The notes beneath the pieces were generated by a model. The model was not told the origin of the DNA. It saw nothing but the letters and a program-made list of their open reading frames with translations, and did not search any database. From assembly GCA_003218525.1 (NCBI GenBank), contig QHNU01000094.1:1-23429 (forward strand): a stretch of 23,429 nucleotides of DNA, written 5' to 3'. Origin of the DNA: Verrucomicrobiota bacterium. Its GTDB lineage: Bacteria; Verrucomicrobiota; Verrucomicrobiia; Chthoniobacterales; UBA10450. This document shows, piece after piece, positions 21,636 through 23,429 of this stretch (positions are counted from its first letter, which is position 1; each line of letters starts with the position of its first letter). A program made the position numbers and the translations under genes.

Positions 21636-21707
21636 GTGTCTTCCTGTGTTGTTTTTTCCCGACTTTTCAGCCGCAGCCGACCGGCGACTCCAACTACGCA
21701 ATGCCGC

Positions 21708-22343
21708 TCAGACCCCGCGCGCAATCGGCGACCAGATAAATTTGTGCATTTGCAATTGGAACCGCGCTTCGAGCTTATCAGCTAACATCCATTCTACGAT
21801 TTCACGCGGCTCGATTCGGCCGAAAATAGGAGAGAAAAGCACGGCGTGGCATCGCTTGGATAATGACCACTCGTAATCCTGCCGTGAGCCGATGACGAAT
21901 TTTACTTCGTCTCGCTGTGTCAGATGCGGAATGTTCGACCACAGATTTCGCTCGCACTCTCCGCTGGCAGGTGTTTTCAGATCCATGATCCGATGGATGC
22001 GCCCGTCCACCTTCGAAATGTCATGGGCGCCGCTGGTCTCGAGCAGGACGATCATTCCGGCATCGGCCAGCATGCTCATGAGTGGCAGCACATTCTTCTG
22101 GAGCAACGGTTCGCCGCCGGTGATTTCCACCAGCGGACAGCCAAAGCCGATGACTCGTTCGACAATCTCCGGCAACGGCATCTTCTCCCCTTCGTAGAAG
22201 GCATAGGCGGTGTCGCAATAATTGCAGCGTAGATTGCAAAAGGTTAGCCGCACAAAGACACACGGCCGGCCAGCCCAGGTGCTCTCACCCTGAATGGAGT
22301 GATAGATTTCGTTAATTGTGAGCGTCGCCCGTTCCGTAGTCAT
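21708..22343 (-). CDS. queE: QueE, 7-carboxy-7-deazaguanine synthase
   Basis: The 211-residue protein is a radical SAM enzyme with C36-N-L-R-C40-N-Y-C43 in RLTFCNLRCNYCDTAYAF, preceded by NEIYHSIQGES, a QueE hallmark. EITGGEPL (73-80) contributes to SAM binding, and VLLETSG and MDLKTPASGE follow. QueE converts 6-carboxytetrahydropterin to 7-carboxy-7-deazaguanine on the way to queuosine. I chose ATG at 22341-22343, which overlaps the stop of the LysE-type gene by 4 nt (ATGA). The longer open frame to 22865 is a shadow of that gene. No other queuosine genes are in view, so queD, queC and queF must be elsewhere. Confidence 0.94.
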   Translation of the reverse strand: MTTERATLTINEIYHSIQGESTWAGRPCVFVRLTFCNLRCNYCDTAYAFYEGEKMPLPEIVERVIGFGCPLVEITGGEPLLQKNVLPLMSMLADAGMIVLLETSGAHDISKVDGRIHRIMDLKTPASGECERNLWSNIPHLTQRDEVKFVIGSRQDYEWSLSKRCHAVLFSPIFGRIEPREIVEWMLADKLEARFQLQMHKFIWSPIARGV

Positions 22344-22987
22344 GGAAATCGTAGGAATAGCCGAATTGCGAACCACGCCATAACCGCGGCTGTGATCGCT
22401 TCGGTCGCGATCTGCCATTCCGGTCGGGCAAAAAGGCGTGCACCCAGTTTCACGGCTAAACAAAGTACGACGATCCCGGTCAACGCACCAAGTACGACCG
22501 CCGCCGCGATAGCCAGGGATTGGCGCACGCCCGTCATTTGCGTTTGCTGACCCCCGATTACGGCGAGCCAAAAGCCAACGTTCCATGGGCTCAATAGTAC
22601 GATGAGCAGCCCGACGAAAAAACCGCCACGCTTTTCCGTCCGCGCCGGCATGATATCGAGGCCGATCAAGCGGTGTGTCCGGTAAATCTGCCAGACACCA
22701 AGAGCGAATCTCGCCGCCAAAAACAGAAGCAAAACCAGGCTGACGGTGGCGAGCCCTCGCCGGATCGTGATCGAACTGAGTAGCGCACCGGCCCCCAGCG
22801 AGACGCAGAACGCCCAGAGAAAATCGCCGGTGCACGCTCCGAGACCAATTGGCCAGGCGCCCCAAAATCCGCCACCGCGCTCTTTCGGCAACAGACCGCG
22901 ACGAATCATCTCGGCGTTGATCGGTCCGGGCGGCCAGCCGACGGACCAGCCTAGGATAAAACCGTTGGCTAACGTGCCGAGACTCAT
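22340..22987 (-). CDS. LysE/RhtB-type amino-acid exporter family protein
   Basis: The 215-residue protein has about six hydrophobic segments and features of the LysE superfamily: the N-terminal helix with GWPPGPINAEMIRRGL, a second helix pair around GLGACTGDFLWAFCVSLGAGALL, and the mid-protein SPWNVGFWLAVIGG. Such proteins export amino acids or related compounds with protons; the substrate is not predictable. I chose ATG at 22987 because the family begins close to the GP motif. The 33 residues upstream in the open frame overlap trpA on the other strand. It is divergent from trpA with a 37-bp gap and is translationally coupled to queE through a 4-nt overlap. Confidence 0.85.
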   Translation of the reverse strand: MSLGTLANGFILGWSVGWPPGPINAEMIRRGLLPKERGGGFWGAWPIGLGACTGDFLWAFCVSLGAGALLSSITIRRGLATVSLVLLLFLAARFALGVWQIYRTHRLIGLDIMPARTEKRGGFFVGLLIVLLSPWNVGFWLAVIGGQQTQMTGVRQSLAIAAAVVLGALTGIVVLCLAVKLGARLFARPEWQIATEAITAAVMAWFAIRLFLRFP

Positions 22988-23024
22988 TGTTTCCGTTGCC
23001 CAGATTTTGGCTAAGAATGGCGCA

Positions 23025-23429
23025 ATGTCTGATCGCATCGAACGGCTTTTTGCAGGGTGCCGCAAAGAAAATCGCGCGGCCTTCATTCCTTACATTTGCG
23101 CGGGCGATCCGAATTTTTCACGGACAGCGGAGCTGGCGCTCGCGATGGAAAAGGCCGGCGCGGATTTGCTCGAACTCGGAATCCCTTTTTCTGATCCGCT
23201 GGCGGATGGCATTGTGAACCAACTGGCGGCTGAGCGCGCGCTTGAGTCCGGCGCGACTGTGAATGGTGTTCTCGATTGCGTGCGCAATCTCCGGGCTCGT
23301 TCAGAAATCCCGATTGTTCTCTACACTTATTTGAATCCGATCTTTCAGTTTGGCCTCACGGAATTCCATCGCGCCGCCGAGACTGCCGGCGTCGATGGTT
23401 TGCTCATTCTTGATTGGCCACCAGAGGAA
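23025..23429 (+). CDS. trpA: Tryptophan synthase alpha subunit, 5' part (runs off window)
   Basis: The first 135 residues are visible and the frame remains open to the window edge. MSDRIERLFAGCRKENRAAF, IPYICAGDPN, the catalytic region LLELGIPFSDPLADG (E50 and D61), and YTYLNPIFQFG are TrpA motifs, followed by GVDGLLILDWPPEE. The enzyme splits indole-3-glycerol phosphate and passes indole to the beta subunit. The residues after the catalytic aspartate read IVNQLAAERAL where many TrpA have 'PxIQxA', which I believe is a normal variant for this lineage. The ATG at 23025 has no clear Shine-Dalgarno. trpB is not in view to the left; the gene is divergent from the exporter. Confidence 0.93.
   Translation, partial: MSDRIERLFAGCRKENRAAFIPYICAGDPNFSRTAELALAMEKAGADLLELGIPFSDPLADGIVNQLAAERALESGATVNGVLDCVRNLRARSEIPIVLYTYLNPIFQFGLTEFHRAAETAGVDGLLILDWPPEE

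Noticed and set aside
22344..22865. Upstream part of the long frame containing queE
   Set aside because: It is the shadow of the LysE-type gene; queE starts at 22343 in an ATGA overlap.

Overview
The window looks like a chromosome segment from a soil or freshwater member of the Verrucomicrobiota, possibly the Chthoniobacterales/Spartobacteria. This is inferred from the style of the proteins, the moderately high GC content, the small lineage-type proteins beside thioredoxin and the peptide transporter, and the interspersed hairpin repeats. No rRNA or phylogenetic marker was tested.

Left part (1-8227): A leftward gene fuses a metallo-beta-lactamase-type exonuclease to an ATP-dependent DNA ligase. 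It is cut by a TAA just after the ligase active-site lysine, and the lost frame continues to the window edge. A rightward run follows: a secreted protein, a STAS-domain protein, a membrane GAF-SpoIIE (RsbU-like) phosphatase, grpE (4-nt overlap with the phosphatase), dnaJ and rsmE. This suggests a stress block pairing partner-switch signalling with the DnaK co-chaperones. Converging on it from the right is the leftward rplS-rnhB-yraN group.

Middle (8228-14912): A roughly 290-bp repeat-rich spacer separates rnhB from rplS. A tRNA-Arg(CCG) follows, with a near-consensus promoter that overlaps a perfect inverted repeat. A leftward series then covers division, envelope and maintenance functions: ftsK, a RodZ-like protein, rimO, a small tail-anchored protein and trxA. 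Very short intergenic distances suggest an operon. Promoter-like sequences at ftsK and at the 2021 gene lie so close to the start codon that the mRNAs may be leaderless.

Right part (14687-19047): A small lipoprotein is followed immediately by a POT-family peptide transporter, then a secreted DUF885 metallopeptidase-like protein and a class I glutamine-amidotransferase-fold hydrolase of the PuuD (C26) family. Together these suggest peptide and amino-acid scavenging. The gaps contain hairpin repeats, one of which is shared with the rplS-rnhB spacer.

Accessory island (about 19064-20924): Three short rightward genes (an HExxH protein, a DUF1697 protein and a three-helix membrane protein) are separated by integron attC-like recombination sites. 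The site at 19759-19825 has paired R boxes, a long stem and two extrahelical bases on one arm. No integrase is visible.

Right end (20933-23429): A leftward LysE-type exporter, queE (4-nt overlap) and a Tat-exported SRPBCC protein are followed by a candidate terminator. A divergent partial trpA runs off the window.
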